This document shows positions 33,460-41,715 of a DNA stretch of 64,000 bases, piece after piece. Below the pieces are notes generated by a model. The model had not been told where the DNA came from. It worked only from the letters and a program-made list of their open reading frames with translations, and searched no databases. Origin of the DNA: Streptomyces calvus. Lineage in GTDB: Bacteria; Actinomycetota; Actinomycetes; Streptomycetales; Streptomycetaceae. Location: the NCBI RefSeq assembly GCF_006782915.1, contig NZ_VCNP01000056.1, positions 186,001 through 250,000 on the forward strand, written 5' to 3'. A program made the translations under genes and the position numbers. Every line of letters starts with the position of its first letter. The stretch's first letter is position 1.

Positions 33460-34329
33460 TCAGCGGCGGCGTACGGCGACGAAGCGGACCGGGGTGCCGG
33501 GGACCGCCTGTGCCGCGGCCGGGAGGTCGGCGGGGCGGACGACCGCGATCACCGGGTAGCCGCCGGTGGTCGGGTGGTCGGCCAGGAACACCACCGGCGT
33601 GCCGTCCGGCGGCACCTGCACGGCGCCCAGCACCATGCCCTCGCTGGGCAGTTCCCGGTGCGTGGCCCGCTCCAGCGCCGGCCCGGTGGTGCGCAGCCCG
33701 ATCCGGTTGCTCGCGGGCGACACCCGGTACGCACGGGAGGTGAACGTCCGCACCGCGGCCGGTGTGAACCAGTCGTGGCGCGGGCCGAGGGTCACCCGCA
33801 GCACCAGTTCCTCCGGGGGCGCCGGCTGCGGGGCGACGTCGACGTGCGTGTGGCGTACGGGCGGAGGGCCGAGGGGCAGCACCGCGCCGTCGGTGAGGGG
33901 CGCCGGGCCGAGCCCGGAGAGCAGGTCCGTGGAGCGGCTGCCGAGCACCGGATCGACGGCGATGCCGCCGGAGACGGCCAGATAGGACCGTACGCCGCGC
34001 CGCGCCGCGCCGACGTCCACGACGGAGCCGGCCCGCACGCGCACCGGCGCGCCCCAGGCGGCCGGGCGGCCGTCCACGGCGACCGGGCAGGGGGCCCCGG
34101 TGACCGCCACGGTGACCGTCGAACGGGGCCGCACGGAGCAGCCGTCGAGCGTCGTCTCCAGGAGCGCCGCGTCCGGCGGGTTGCCGGCCAGCCGGTTGGC
34201 GAGCGCCGCCGCCGGCCCGTCCAGCGCACCCGAGCGCGGCACACCGAGGTGGGCGTGCCCGGCACGGCCCCTGTCCTGCACGGTGGTCAGCGCTCCGGCG
34301 CGGACGACGGCGAGCGCACGGTCCGTCAT
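33460..34329 (-). CDS. pxpC: 5-oxoprolinase subunit PxpC (biotin-dependent carboxyltransferase-like)
   Basis: PxpC with PxpA and PxpB forms the ATP-dependent prokaryotic 5-oxoprolinase, cleaving 5-oxoproline to glutamate. This 289-aa protein has the KipA/AHS2 fold: ALTTVQDRGRAGHAHLGVPRSGALD near the start, then GSRSTDLLSGLG and SNRIGLRTTGPALER, with the end at VVFLADHPTTGGYPVIA. ATG 34329 overlaps the pxpB stop (ATGA). It is the last gene of the operon. Confidence 0.92.
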   Translation of the reverse strand: MTDRALAVVRAGALTTVQDRGRAGHAHLGVPRSGALDGPAAALANRLAGNPPDAALLETTLDGCSVRPRSTVTVAVTGAPCPVAVDGRPAAWGAPVRVRAGSVVDVGAARRGVRSYLAVSGGIAVDPVLGSRSTDLLSGLGPAPLTDGAVLPLGPPPVRHTHVDVAPQPAPPEELVLRVTLGPRHDWFTPAAVRTFTSRAYRVSPASNRIGLRTTGPALERATHRELPSEGMVLGAVQVPPDGTPVVFLADHPTTGGYPVIAVVRPADLPAAAQAVPGTPVRFVAVRRR

Positions 34330-34955
34330 GGGGCGCTCCCTGCCGCGTCCACCGGGACGAAGCGCACCCGCGTGCCGGGGGAGAGCAGCGCCGCGGGCTC
34401 GCGCGTGTGGTCCCACAGCACGAGGTCGGTGGTGCCGATGAGCTGCCAGCCGCCCGGCGAGGAACGCGGATACACGCCCGTGTACGGCCCGGCCAGCGCC
34501 ACCGAACCGGCGGGGACCGCCGTGCGCGGTGTCGGCCGGCGCGGCACGTCGTAGCGCGACGGCAGACCGGTGAGGTAGCCGAATCCGGGCGCGAACCCGC
34601 AGAACGCCACCCGGAACTCGGCGTCCGCGTGGATGCGGGCCACCTCCCGCGCGCAAACACCCCAGTGCGCCGCCACCTCGGCGAGGTCCGGGCCGTCGTA
34701 GCGCACCGGGATCTCCACCGTCCCCTGCGCCCGAGGGGCGGCGGGCGGCAGGTCGCGCGCGGTCAGGTCGGCCGCGAGCCGGGCCGGGTCGGACAGGCCG
34801 TCGAGCAGCACCGTGCGCGCCGCCGGGACGATCTCGGCGGCCGGCAGGGAGCCCTCCGCGCGGCGGCGCAGCAACTCCGCGTGCAGCGCCTGCGCCTCCT
34901 CGCCGGAGGCGACCTCGACGAGCAGGGCGTCCTCGCCGACGGGCAGCACCCTCAT
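34326..34955 (-). CDS. pxpB: 5-oxoprolinase subunit PxpB (KipI-like)
   Basis: A 209-aa AHS1/KipI-fold subunit. Signature stretches are RVLPVGEDALLVEVASGEEA at the start, VEIPVRYDGPDLAEVAAH and VAFCGFAPGFGYLTGLPSRYDVPRR, then VALAGPYTGVYPRSSPGGWQLIG. The related B. subtilis KipI was first described as a kinase inhibitor, but the PxpB role in 5-oxoproline cleavage fits this context. ATG 34955 overlaps the pxpA stop by four bases; the frame continuing to 35048 is rejected. Confidence 0.93.
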   Translation of the reverse strand: MRVLPVGEDALLVEVASGEEAQALHAELLRRRAEGSLPAAEIVPAARTVLLDGLSDPARLAADLTARDLPPAAPRAQGTVEIPVRYDGPDLAEVAAHWGVCAREVARIHADAEFRVAFCGFAPGFGYLTGLPSRYDVPRRPTPRTAVPAGSVALAGPYTGVYPRSSPGGWQLIGTTDLVLWDHTREPAALLSPGTRVRFVPVDAAGSAP

Positions 34956-35710
34956 GCGAAGGCCTCCACCCGGACACCGGCGTCCTCCAGCGCGCCGCGC
35001 ACCCGGCGCGCCAGCTCCACCGCGCCGGGCGTGTCGCCGTGCAGGCACAGGGAACGCGCCCGCACCGCGATGCGCCGCCCCGACCGTGCGTCGACCTGCC
35101 CGTGGCGGGCCAGGTCCACCGACCGGGTCACGACGGTCCCGGGGTCGGTGACCACGGCGCCTTCCCGACCGCGCGGCACCAGCGTGCCCTCGTCGGTGTA
35201 GGCCCGGTCGGCGAACGCCTCCGTCACCACCGGAAGATCTGCCTTTCCGGCCAGCTCCAGCAGCCGCGAACCGGGCAGGCCGAGCACGGGCAGCTCGGCG
35301 TCGGCGAGCAGCACGCCCTCGACGACCGCGCCGGCCTGCTCCTCGTCGTGCACGACCCGGTTGTACAGGGCCCCGTGCGGCTTGACGTACGCCACGCGTG
35401 CGCCGGCCGCGCGCGCGAACACCTCCAGGGCGCCGATCTGGTAGGCCACCTCGGCCGCCAGCTCGGCGGGCGGCACGTCCATCGCGCGCCGCCCGAAGCC
35501 GGCCAGGTCCCGGTAGGAGACCTGGGCGCCGATCCGTACGCCGCGTGCGGCCGCCAGTTCGCAGACCCGGCGCATGGTGGCCGCGTCCCCGGCGTGGAAG
35601 CCGCAGGCCACGTTGGCGCTGGTGACGACGGACAGCAGCTGTTCGTCGTCGGTGAGCCGCCAGCGGCCGAAACCCTCGCCGAGGTCGGCGTTCAGATCGA
35701 TCGACGTCAT
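34952..35710 (-). CDS. pxpA: 5-oxoprolinase subunit PxpA (LamB/YcsF family)
   Basis: A 252-aa LamB/YcsF protein, the usual length. It opens with the hallmark SIDLNADLGEGFGRW, then SANVACGFHAGDAATMRRV, and carries VAYVKPHGALYNRV and the CLHGDTPGAVELARRVR ending. ATG 35710 is chosen because the family N-terminus begins there. It lies 35 nt after the DUF1445 gene and overlaps pxpB. It provides part of the active site that binds 5-oxoproline. Confidence 0.94.
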   Translation of the reverse strand: MTSIDLNADLGEGFGRWRLTDDEQLLSVVTSANVACGFHAGDAATMRRVCELAAARGVRIGAQVSYRDLAGFGRRAMDVPPAELAAEVAYQIGALEVFARAAGARVAYVKPHGALYNRVVHDEEQAGAVVEGVLLADAELPVLGLPGSRLLELAGKADLPVVTEAFADRAYTDEGTLVPRGREGAVVTDPGTVVTRSVDLARHGQVDARSGRRIAVRARSLCLHGDTPGAVELARRVRGALEDAGVRVEAFA

Positions 35711-35745
35711 GGTCCTTCGTCTCTCCTGCTCGTACCGCACGGCCG

Positions 35746-36591
35746 TCAGGCCACGCGGAACTGCTCGTCGCGGGCGTCGCTGAGGAACATCTGCCCCGGT
35801 GCGTGCGTGAGGGCGAACGGCGGCCGGGAGGCCATGACCGCCGCCTGCGGAGTCACCCCGCAGGCCCAGAACACCGGGATGTCGTCCGGTGCGGGGTCCA
35901 CCGGGTCACCGAAGTCGGGCCGGCCGAGGTCGGCGATGCCCAGCACGGAGGGATCGCCGCAGTGCACCGGACCGCCGTGCACCGCCGGCAGCAGACTGCT
36001 CTCCCGGATCGCCGCGGACAGGTGCCCGGGCGGCACCGGCCGCATGGACACCACCATCGGCCCGCGCAGCCGCCCCGCCGGACGGCACTGCCAACTCGTC
36101 ACGTACATGGGAACGTTGCGGCCCTGCTCGACGTGCCGCACCGGAACACCCGCCGCCGTCAGCGCCCACTCGAACGTGAAGCTGCACCCGATCAGGAACG
36201 ACACCAGGTCGTCACGCCAGTACGCGCGCACGTCCGTCGGCTCGTCCACCAACTCGCCGTGCTCCCACACCCGGTAGCGCGGCAGGTCCGTGCGCAGGTC
36301 CGCGTCCGCGGCGAGGACGGTGGTGACCGACCCGGCGTCGGTGACGTCCAGGACCGGACACGGCTTCGGATTGCGCTGGCAGAACAGCAGCATGTCGTAC
36401 GCCCAGTCGGCGGGCACCGCGATCAGGTTGGCCTGGGTGTGGCCCGCGGCCACGCCCGCCGTGGGGCCCGCCAGCCCGTCCCGGAAGCGGGCGCGGGCCG
36501 TGCGCGGGCTCCAGGCGTGCGCGTCCTCGGCGACGAGGGTCACCGGGCGGTCGTCCACGGCGGCGGGGGTGAGGTCGTCTACGGGCTTCAC
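35746..36591 (-). CDS. DUF1445 family protein (putative D-glutamate cyclase/hydro-lyase-like)
   Basis: A 281-aa protein of the UPF0317/DUF1445 family, related to part of mammalian D-glutamate cyclase, which makes 5-oxo-D-proline. Visible stretches are GHTQANLIAVPADWAYDMLL, SFLIGCSFTFEWAL, YVTSWQCRPAGRLRGPMVVSM and VFWACGVTPQAAVM. In B. subtilis the homologue ycsI lies in the same kind of operon with pxpABC. GTG 36591 overlaps the MFS stop (GTGA) and follows GGAAGGAA. The role is probably supply or stereochemical handling of oxoproline. Confidence 0.85.
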   Translation of the reverse strand: MKPVDDLTPAAVDDRPVTLVAEDAHAWSPRTARARFRDGLAGPTAGVAAGHTQANLIAVPADWAYDMLLFCQRNPKPCPVLDVTDAGSVTTVLAADADLRTDLPRYRVWEHGELVDEPTDVRAYWRDDLVSFLIGCSFTFEWALTAAGVPVRHVEQGRNVPMYVTSWQCRPAGRLRGPMVVSMRPVPPGHLSAAIRESSLLPAVHGGPVHCGDPSVLGIADLGRPDFGDPVDPAPDDIPVFWACGVTPQAAVMASRPPFALTHAPGQMFLSDARDEQFRVA

Positions 36592-37907
36592 TCCAGTTCC
36601 TTCCCGCGCGTCTCCGGCAGTCCCAGCAGCGCCAGCGCCGCCAGGCCGTACCCGATCGCGCCGAAGACCAGCGCCCCGCCCACGCCCCAGCTGTCGGCCA
36701 GGAAGCCGACCGTCGTCGGGAAGACGGCGCCGACAGCGCGTCCCGTGTTGTACGTGAAGCCCTGCCCGGTGCCCCGCACCGCCGTCGGGTACAGCTCGCT
36801 CAGGTAGGAGCCGAAACCGCTGAAGATGGCCGACATGCAGAACCCGAGCGGGAAACCGAGCACGAGGATCAGGCCGTTGGCGCCGTTCGGGATGTTCGTG
36901 TACGCCAGGATGCAGACCGCCGACAGCAGGGCGAACAGCCAGATGTTGCGCCGGCGGCCCAGCCGGTCGGTGAGGTAGCCGCCGGTCAGATAGCCGACGA
37001 AGGCGCCCGAGATCAGGAACGTCAGATAGCCGCCGGTGCCCACGACCGACAGGTCGCGCTCCGACTTCAGGTACGTCGGCACCCAGGTGGCGAGCGTGTA
37101 GTAGCCGCCCTGGACACCGGTGGACAGCAGCACGGCGAAGACCGTGGTGCGCAGCAGACCCGGCGATCCCGCCCGGCCCGGCCGGAAGATCACCGCGAAC
37201 GAACCCTTCCGGGCGGACTTCTCCCGCGCGGCGGCCGCCTCGGGCGCGTCCCGCACGCTGCGCCGCACCCACACGACGAGCAGCGCCGGCAGCGCACCGG
37301 TCCAGAACATCACGCGCCACGCCAGGTCGTCGTCGACCAGCGAGAAGACCGCCGTGTACACGATGACGGCCAGCGCCCAGCCCACGGCCCACGAACTCTG
37401 GACCGCGCCGAGGGTACGGCCTCGGTGCTTGGCGCTCGCGTACTCGGCGACCAGGATCGCGCCGACCGCCCACTCGCCGCCGAAGCCGAGGCCCTGGAGC
37501 GCGCGGAACACCAGCAGCGTCTCGTAGTTGGGCGCGAAACCGCAGGCCACGGTGAACACCGCGTAGGTGATGACGGTCAGCAGCAGCGCCTTCACCCGGC
37601 CGATGCGGTCCGCCAGCACGCCGGCGAGGGCGCCGCCGACCGCGGAGACCACCAGGGTGACGGTCGTGAGCAGACCGGTCTGGCCGCTGTTCAGACCGAA
37701 GTACGCGGAGAGCGTGACCATGGTCAGCGGCAGCGTGAAGTAGTCGTACGAGTCCAGGGCGTAGCCGCCGAACGCGCCGCCGAAGGCGCGCCGCCCGCGC
37801 GGCCCCAGCGCGCGCAGCCAGCCCAACGCCCCGTCGTCGGAGGTGCGTTCGGACGCCGCGGGCTGTGGTGCGTCGGTCAGTGCCTGTGGTGGAGGGGTTG
37901 TGCTCAT
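36588..37907 (-). CDS. MFS transporter (sugar/acid symporter type)
   Basis: A 439-aa 12-helix MFS protein. Motifs include GVLADRIGRVKALLL (loop 2-3) and YASAKHRGRTLGAVQSSWAVGWAL, then SELYPTAVRGTGQGFTYNTGRAVGA, all typical of organic-acid/aromatic-acid proton symporters. ATG 37907 follows GAGGTGCCC; the longer frame to 37997 crosses the operator and is rejected. As first gene of the operon it probably imports 5-oxoproline or a related acid, taking the position that the metal-transporter-like ycsG holds in B. subtilis. Confidence 0.88.
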   Translation of the reverse strand: MSTTPPPQALTDAPQPAASERTSDDGALGWLRALGPRGRRAFGGAFGGYALDSYDYFTLPLTMVTLSAYFGLNSGQTGLLTTVTLVVSAVGGALAGVLADRIGRVKALLLTVITYAVFTVACGFAPNYETLLVFRALQGLGFGGEWAVGAILVAEYASAKHRGRTLGAVQSSWAVGWALAVIVYTAVFSLVDDDLAWRVMFWTGALPALLVVWVRRSVRDAPEAAAAREKSARKGSFAVIFRPGRAGSPGLLRTTVFAVLLSTGVQGGYYTLATWVPTYLKSERDLSVVGTGGYLTFLISGAFVGYLTGGYLTDRLGRRRNIWLFALLSAVCILAYTNIPNGANGLILVLGFPLGFCMSAIFSGFGSYLSELYPTAVRGTGQGFTYNTGRAVGAVFPTTVGFLADSWGVGGALVFGAIGYGLAALALLGLPETRGKELE

Positions 37908-37975
37908 GGGCACCTCGCAGAGGGAGGACGGAGGGTGCGGGCAGGGATGAGCCGTGTCGTGCCCAGCAAGGTAGA

Positions 37976-37997
37976 GGATCGTTGAACGATCCTTCAA
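37976..37997. promoter_or_regulatory. Palindromic operator between oxoproline operon and GntR gene
   Basis: GGATCGTTGAACGATCC (37976-37992) has perfect 8-bp arms around one base. It overlaps a second inverted repeat, TTGAA-N6-TTCAA (37982-37997). It sits between the divergent MFS operon and the GntR gene, about 70 and 50 nt from their starts, the expected place for the regulator's own site. Confidence 0.65.
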
Positions 37998-38041
37998 TAC
38001 CCCTGTTGTTTCGTTCTTCGTCGTGCGATTGAATTCCGGGC

Positions 38042-38746
38042 ATGACGGAGCAGCTGAGCGGACTGGTCGACGACCGTGCCCTGTTGGGTCGCACCAGCAC
38101 CGCCGAGCGGGTGGCGGACATCCTCAGGAGCCGGATCGCGGAGGGGTACTTCCCGCCCGGGACCCGGCTGTCGGAGGACAGCATCGGCGGCGCGCTCGGG
38201 GTCTCGCGCAACACGCTGCGCGAGGCGTTCCGGCTGCTCACGCACGAACGGCTGCTCGTCCACGAGCTGAACCGGGGCGTGTTCGTCCGGGTGCTGACCG
38301 TCGAGGACGTCGAGGACATCTACCGCACCCGCCGCCTGGTGGAGTGCGCCGTCGTGCGCGGACTGGGCGAGCCGCCCTACGCGCTCGGCGCGCTCGCCGA
38401 CGTGGTGGAGCAGGGGCGTGCGGCGGCCCGCGAAGGTGACTGGAAAGGCGTGGGCACGGCCAACATCCACTTCCACCGGGAGCTGGTGGCCCTCGCCGCC
38501 AGCGAGCGGACCGACGAACTGATGCGCAGCGTCTTCGCCGAACTGCGGCTCGCCTTCCACGTGGTGGACGAGCCCCGACGGCTGCACGAACCGTATATCG
38601 CACGAAATGTCGCTATTCTCCAGGCTCTCCAGGCCGGCGACCGGGAGCAGGCCGAACAGCTGCTCGCCGCCTACCTCGACGTCTCGCTGGAACGGGTGGT
38701 GGAGGTGTACCGGCGCCGCGTCGGGGAGGACGCGCCCGGCGGCTGA
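38042..38746 (+). CDS. GntR-family regulator, FCD subfamily
   Basis: A 234-aa regulator. The winged helix is at about 20-85 (ERVADILRSRIAEGYFPPGT, LGVSRNTLREAFRLLTHERLL). The FCD ligand domain follows, with DIYRTRRLVECAVV, NIHFHRELVALAAS and LQALQAGDREQAEQLLAAYL. Some FCD metal histidines are replaced (RNVAIL where HxAIL is common), so the ligand mode may be metal-independent. The family is known to respond to small organic acids; 5-oxoproline is the obvious candidate here. Confidence 0.9.
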   Translation: MTEQLSGLVDDRALLGRTSTAERVADILRSRIAEGYFPPGTRLSEDSIGGALGVSRNTLREAFRLLTHERLLVHELNRGVFVRVLTVEDVEDIYRTRRLVECAVVRGLGEPPYALGALADVVEQGRAAAREGDWKGVGTANIHFHRELVALAASERTDELMRSVFAELRLAFHVVDEPRRLHEPYIARNVAILQALQAGDREQAEQLLAAYLDVSLERVVEVYRRRVGEDAPGG

Positions 38747-38850
38747 CGGCCCTTGGGAGCGGGCGCGCGGCGGCGGTGCGACAACCGTGACGGCGGGGCC
38801 CATCTGCCTCGTTTGGGCTGTTGTCAGACCGAGGACCTAGTCTGTGCACC

Positions 38851-40377
38851 GTGACTTCACCAGCATCACCGGAGAGCCCTCCGCCCCAGCTCAGCGCCGG
38901 ACCGCGGCCCGCGCCGGGCCCGGCCGCCGACGAGGGCCTGGCGCGGCGGCTGCGCGCGCTCGCGTGCACCGCTCCGCTGCACGACCTGGACGCGCGCAAG
39001 GCCAACCTGGCCGGTGAGTACTCGGTGTACGGCATGGCGGAGATCGCCCTCGCGGCCATCGACCTGGTCACCCTGAACATGGACTTCGACACGGGCGCCG
39101 ACCACGACCAGATCGTCGCCCGGCTCGTCCCGCGCATCGCTGCCCAGGCCCCGCGCCGTCCCGCCGCCGAGCACGAGCGGGTGGCCCGCTGGGTCCTGGA
39201 GAACCTGATCAACGTCGGCAGCGTCGACCGCGGCTTCCGCGCGGTTTACGGCGTGTTCGGCGCCGACGGCACCTATGTGCGCCGCGACTACGACTTCAAG
39301 CTCATCGAAGAGGTCCCCGGCCCCGGCGGCACGGTGTACCTGCGCACCACCGACGAAGCGGTCAACGTCCTCGTCGGCGCCCTGGACACCGATGTCACCA
39401 GCGCGCAGATCGCCGCCGAGGTCAAGCTGGAGGTGCTGATCAGCAGGGGCCGGCTCGCCGACGCCCAGCTCGCCGCCGAGCAGGCCCGCTACCGGACCGT
39501 GCAGTACTCCGAGACCCTGCGCCGGGCCCTGGACGCCACCCGCCGCAACGTCCGCGCGGTGGACTGGCTGAGCGCCGTGCCCGACATGATCGCCGAGGCA
39601 CTGGACCACGTCGCGGACCGCTACCGCCACGAGAACGCCATCCTCACCAACATCCGCAAGGCCCGCGACGAGTCCGAGGACCCCGAGCACAAGCGCCGGG
39701 CCGCCGAGCTGGTCGACATCGTCAAGGACTGCATCCGGCGCCACACCCAGCTGCAGTCCCGGCTGCTGGAGGCCGGCCCGCTGTTCCGCGCCGAACAGGA
39801 CCGGCAGGCCTTCGCCACCCCGGCCGCCACCTCCGGGACGGACCTCTACGGCCACCTGCTGGCGCCCCTGCTGCCCCTGCCCGTCGAGCGGGCGGCCCGG
39901 GTCACCGACGCCTTCTTCGCCCACGGCACCGGACTGCGCACCCCGGTGTCCGTCCGGGTCGCCGACCTCGTCGAGATACTGCTGACACCGCCCGTGGAGC
40001 GCGAACACCTCGGCGCCGAGATGCCGGAACCCGACCTGATCGCCACGCCCGACGACAGCCGCTTCAGCGAGGAGCAGCTGGCGGCCGCCAGGGAACTGCT
40101 CGACCTGCCGGCCGACGCGCCGCGCCGCCTCTCCGGACTGCTCGCCGACGCCCGCCGCCAGGACCCCGAACTGCCCTACCTGGTCGCCCTGCTGGCCATT
40201 CACGCCGCCAGCCCGCCGGTCGGCACCGCCTACCGCCAGGGCGAGCGCACACTGCTGTTCGCCGTGGACGACGGCACCGAGCTCGACGACCCGGAGTTCG
40301 GCGGGGCCGACCTCATCGTCGGCACGGCCCTGCTCGACGCGGCCGGCATGGCCGCGGACCGGACGGAGGCGGCATGA
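38851..40377 (+). CDS. MksF/JetA-like kleisin subunit of an SMC-type complex
   Basis: A 508-aa largely helical protein. The N-terminal winged-helix region (LARRLRALACTAPLHDLDAR, VARWVLENLINVGSVDRGF) is followed by VYLRTTDEAVNVLVGALDTD, AEVKLEVLISRGRLADAQLA and long helices including DMIAEALDHVADRYRHENAIL. This order is typical of the kleisin partner (MksF, JetA) of MukBEF-like complexes. GTG 38851 has TAGTCT seven bases upstream and no Shine-Dalgarno sequence, suggesting leaderless expression; a TTG at 38821 is possible. It opens the SMC cassette. Confidence 0.75.
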   Translation: MTSPASPESPPPQLSAGPRPAPGPAADEGLARRLRALACTAPLHDLDARKANLAGEYSVYGMAEIALAAIDLVTLNMDFDTGADHDQIVARLVPRIAAQAPRRPAAEHERVARWVLENLINVGSVDRGFRAVYGVFGADGTYVRRDYDFKLIEEVPGPGGTVYLRTTDEAVNVLVGALDTDVTSAQIAAEVKLEVLISRGRLADAQLAAEQARYRTVQYSETLRRALDATRRNVRAVDWLSAVPDMIAEALDHVADRYRHENAILTNIRKARDESEDPEHKRRAAELVDIVKDCIRRHTQLQSRLLEAGPLFRAEQDRQAFATPAATSGTDLYGHLLAPLLPLPVERAARVTDAFFAHGTGLRTPVSVRVADLVEILLTPPVEREHLGAEMPEPDLIATPDDSRFSEEQLAAARELLDLPADAPRRLSGLLADARRQDPELPYLVALLAIHAASPPVGTAYRQGERTLLFAVDDGTELDDPEFGGADLIVGTALLDAAGMAADRTEAA

Positions 40378-40718
40378 CCGTCCCACCGACGGCCGGCCAC
40401 GCCCCCACGGCCGACTCCGCCCCCGCCCGCCCATGTGCGGCAGCCGCCCGCACCGTCCGCACTTGTGCGGGAGCCGCCCGCACTGTCCGCCCCCGGGCGG
40501 GAGTCGTCCGTACCGTCGGCCCCTGTGCGGGAGTCGTCCGTACCGTCGGCCCCTGTGCGGGAGTCGTCCGCACTGTCCGCACCGGCGCGGCTGCCGCCCG
40601 CACTGTCCGCACCGGCGCGGCAGCCGTCCGCACCGTCCGCACCCGCGCCGCAGCCGTCCGCACCCGCGCGGGAGCCGCCCGCACCGATGTTCCCCAGAGC
40701 AAGGAGCCCCGACCGTGA
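40374..40718 (+). CDS. Possible repeat-encoded small protein coupled to both neighbours
   Basis: ATG 40374 overlaps the kleisin stop (ATGA) and the stop at 40716-40718 overlaps the next GTG (GTGA). This 114-codon frame would therefore be coupled on both sides. After MTVPPTAGHAPTADSAPARP it consists of about eight 10-residue Arg/Ala/Val repeats (AAARTVRTC, GVVRTVGPC types). Codon quality is lower than in the neighbours, and all three frames are open through the repeat. It may be a real spacer protein or only a coupling device. Confidence 0.35.
   Translation: MTVPPTAGHAPTADSAPARPCAAAARTVRTCAGAARTVRPRAGVVRTVGPCAGVVRTVGPCAGVVRTVRTGAAAARTVRTGAAAVRTVRTRAAAVRTRAGAARTDVPQSKEPRP
40434..40686 (+). repeat. 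30-bp minisatellite, about eight units
   Basis: Seven full 30-bp units start at 40434, 40464, 40494, 40524, 40554, 40584 and 40614, followed by two shortened ones to 40686. Typical units read TGTGCGGGAGTCGTCCGTAC and continue with CGTCGGCCCC. The third and fourth units are nearly identical. It separates the first two genes of the SMC cassette. There are no spacers of unique sequence, so it is not CRISPR. Confidence 0.9.
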
Positions 40719-41596
40719 CCGAGCACGTCGAGTGGAGTGAGCCGGAGGCCGCGGCCGCACCGGCGAGCACCTCCGTCACGCCGGCCGACGCCGCCGACGC
40801 GGCCCGGCTCGTCGCCTTCGGCCTCCAGCCCAAGCTCCAGCCCGCCCGCGACCAGGAGTACGCCGACCTGCTGCGCCGCTACCGCGAGGACCCGCCGTTC
40901 GCGCGGCTCGCCGACGCCGTCGCCACCGGCCTCGGACTGATCGTGCTGGAGGTGTCCCCGCGCGCGGGCATGGCCGTCACCGCCTCCGAGGACTCCGTCT
41001 TCGCCGTCCGCATGGGCGACTACGCCCGCCGCACCTCCGCCGACGGCGGCGACCGCTTCCTGCACGGACTCGCCCACCTCGCCGTCGCCGCCATGGCCTT
41101 CCCCCGCCCCGAGGACCTCGCCGACGACGGCTACATCGGACGCGTCACGGTCAACGGCGTCGACGCCTTCGTCCGGCAGGCCTGCAACCGCCTGGAGCAG
41201 CGCGCCGCCGAACAGGGCGAGAACACCGACCCGGCCAGCGACGCGCCCGGCCTGGAGGCCGCCTGGCGGATCTGGGCCAGACGCAGCGCGACCGGCGCCA
41301 CCAAGGACGCCCGCCGCCTCGCCGGCTCCACCACCGGCATCGTCGCCAAGGCCGTCACCTTCCTCACCGACTCCGGCTTCCTCCAGCGCACCGGCGACGA
41401 CAACGGCGGCACCTACCGCACCACCGCCCGCTACCAGCTCCAGGTGCGCGACATGGCGGGCAGCGCCGCCCTGGCCGAACTGCTGGAACTGGGCGTCGTC
41501 CCGGTCACCGACGGCACACCCACCCTGCTGCCGCCCGACGACACCGACGACCTCGACCTGGTCGCCGACGCCGGCCTGCCGTTCCACTCGGTCTGA
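40715..41596 (+). CDS. MksE/JetB-like (KITE) subunit
   Basis: A 293-aa protein with a winged-helix/KITE-type core of the DUF4194/MksE kind. It has YADLLRRYREDPPFARLADAV, GLIVLEVSPRAGMAVTASED, DGYIGRVTVNGVDAFVRQAC, TVFLTDSGFLQRTG-like ending helices and YQLQVRDMAGSAALAELLEL. Here it would bridge the kleisin and SMC subunits. GTG 40715 follows AAGGAG by nine bases, a strong site after the minisatellite; open frame upstream through the repeat is not counted. The SMC gene follows after 119 nt. Confidence 0.75.
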   Translation: MTEHVEWSEPEAAAAPASTSVTPADAADAARLVAFGLQPKLQPARDQEYADLLRRYREDPPFARLADAVATGLGLIVLEVSPRAGMAVTASEDSVFAVRMGDYARRTSADGGDRFLHGLAHLAVAAMAFPRPEDLADDGYIGRVTVNGVDAFVRQACNRLEQRAAEQGENTDPASDAPGLEAAWRIWARRSATGATKDARRLAGSTTGIVAKAVTFLTDSGFLQRTGDDNGGTYRTTARYQLQVRDMAGSAALAELLELGVVPVTDGTPTLLPPDDTDDLDLVADAGLPFHSV

Positions 41597-41715
41597 CCCA
41601 CCCGGTCCGCCAGGTCCGCCCGGCCCTTCTGGTCCGTCGGTCCTTCTGGTCCCTCCCGTCCTTCACCCCCAGCCCCCTCAACCCTCCACCTCACGAAGCC
41701 TCACGAGAGTCCGCC

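Noticed and set aside
40434..40686. Regular 30-bp repeats resembling a CRISPR array
   Set aside because: Units are directly abutting with no unique spacers, and no cas genes are nearby; it is a minisatellite.
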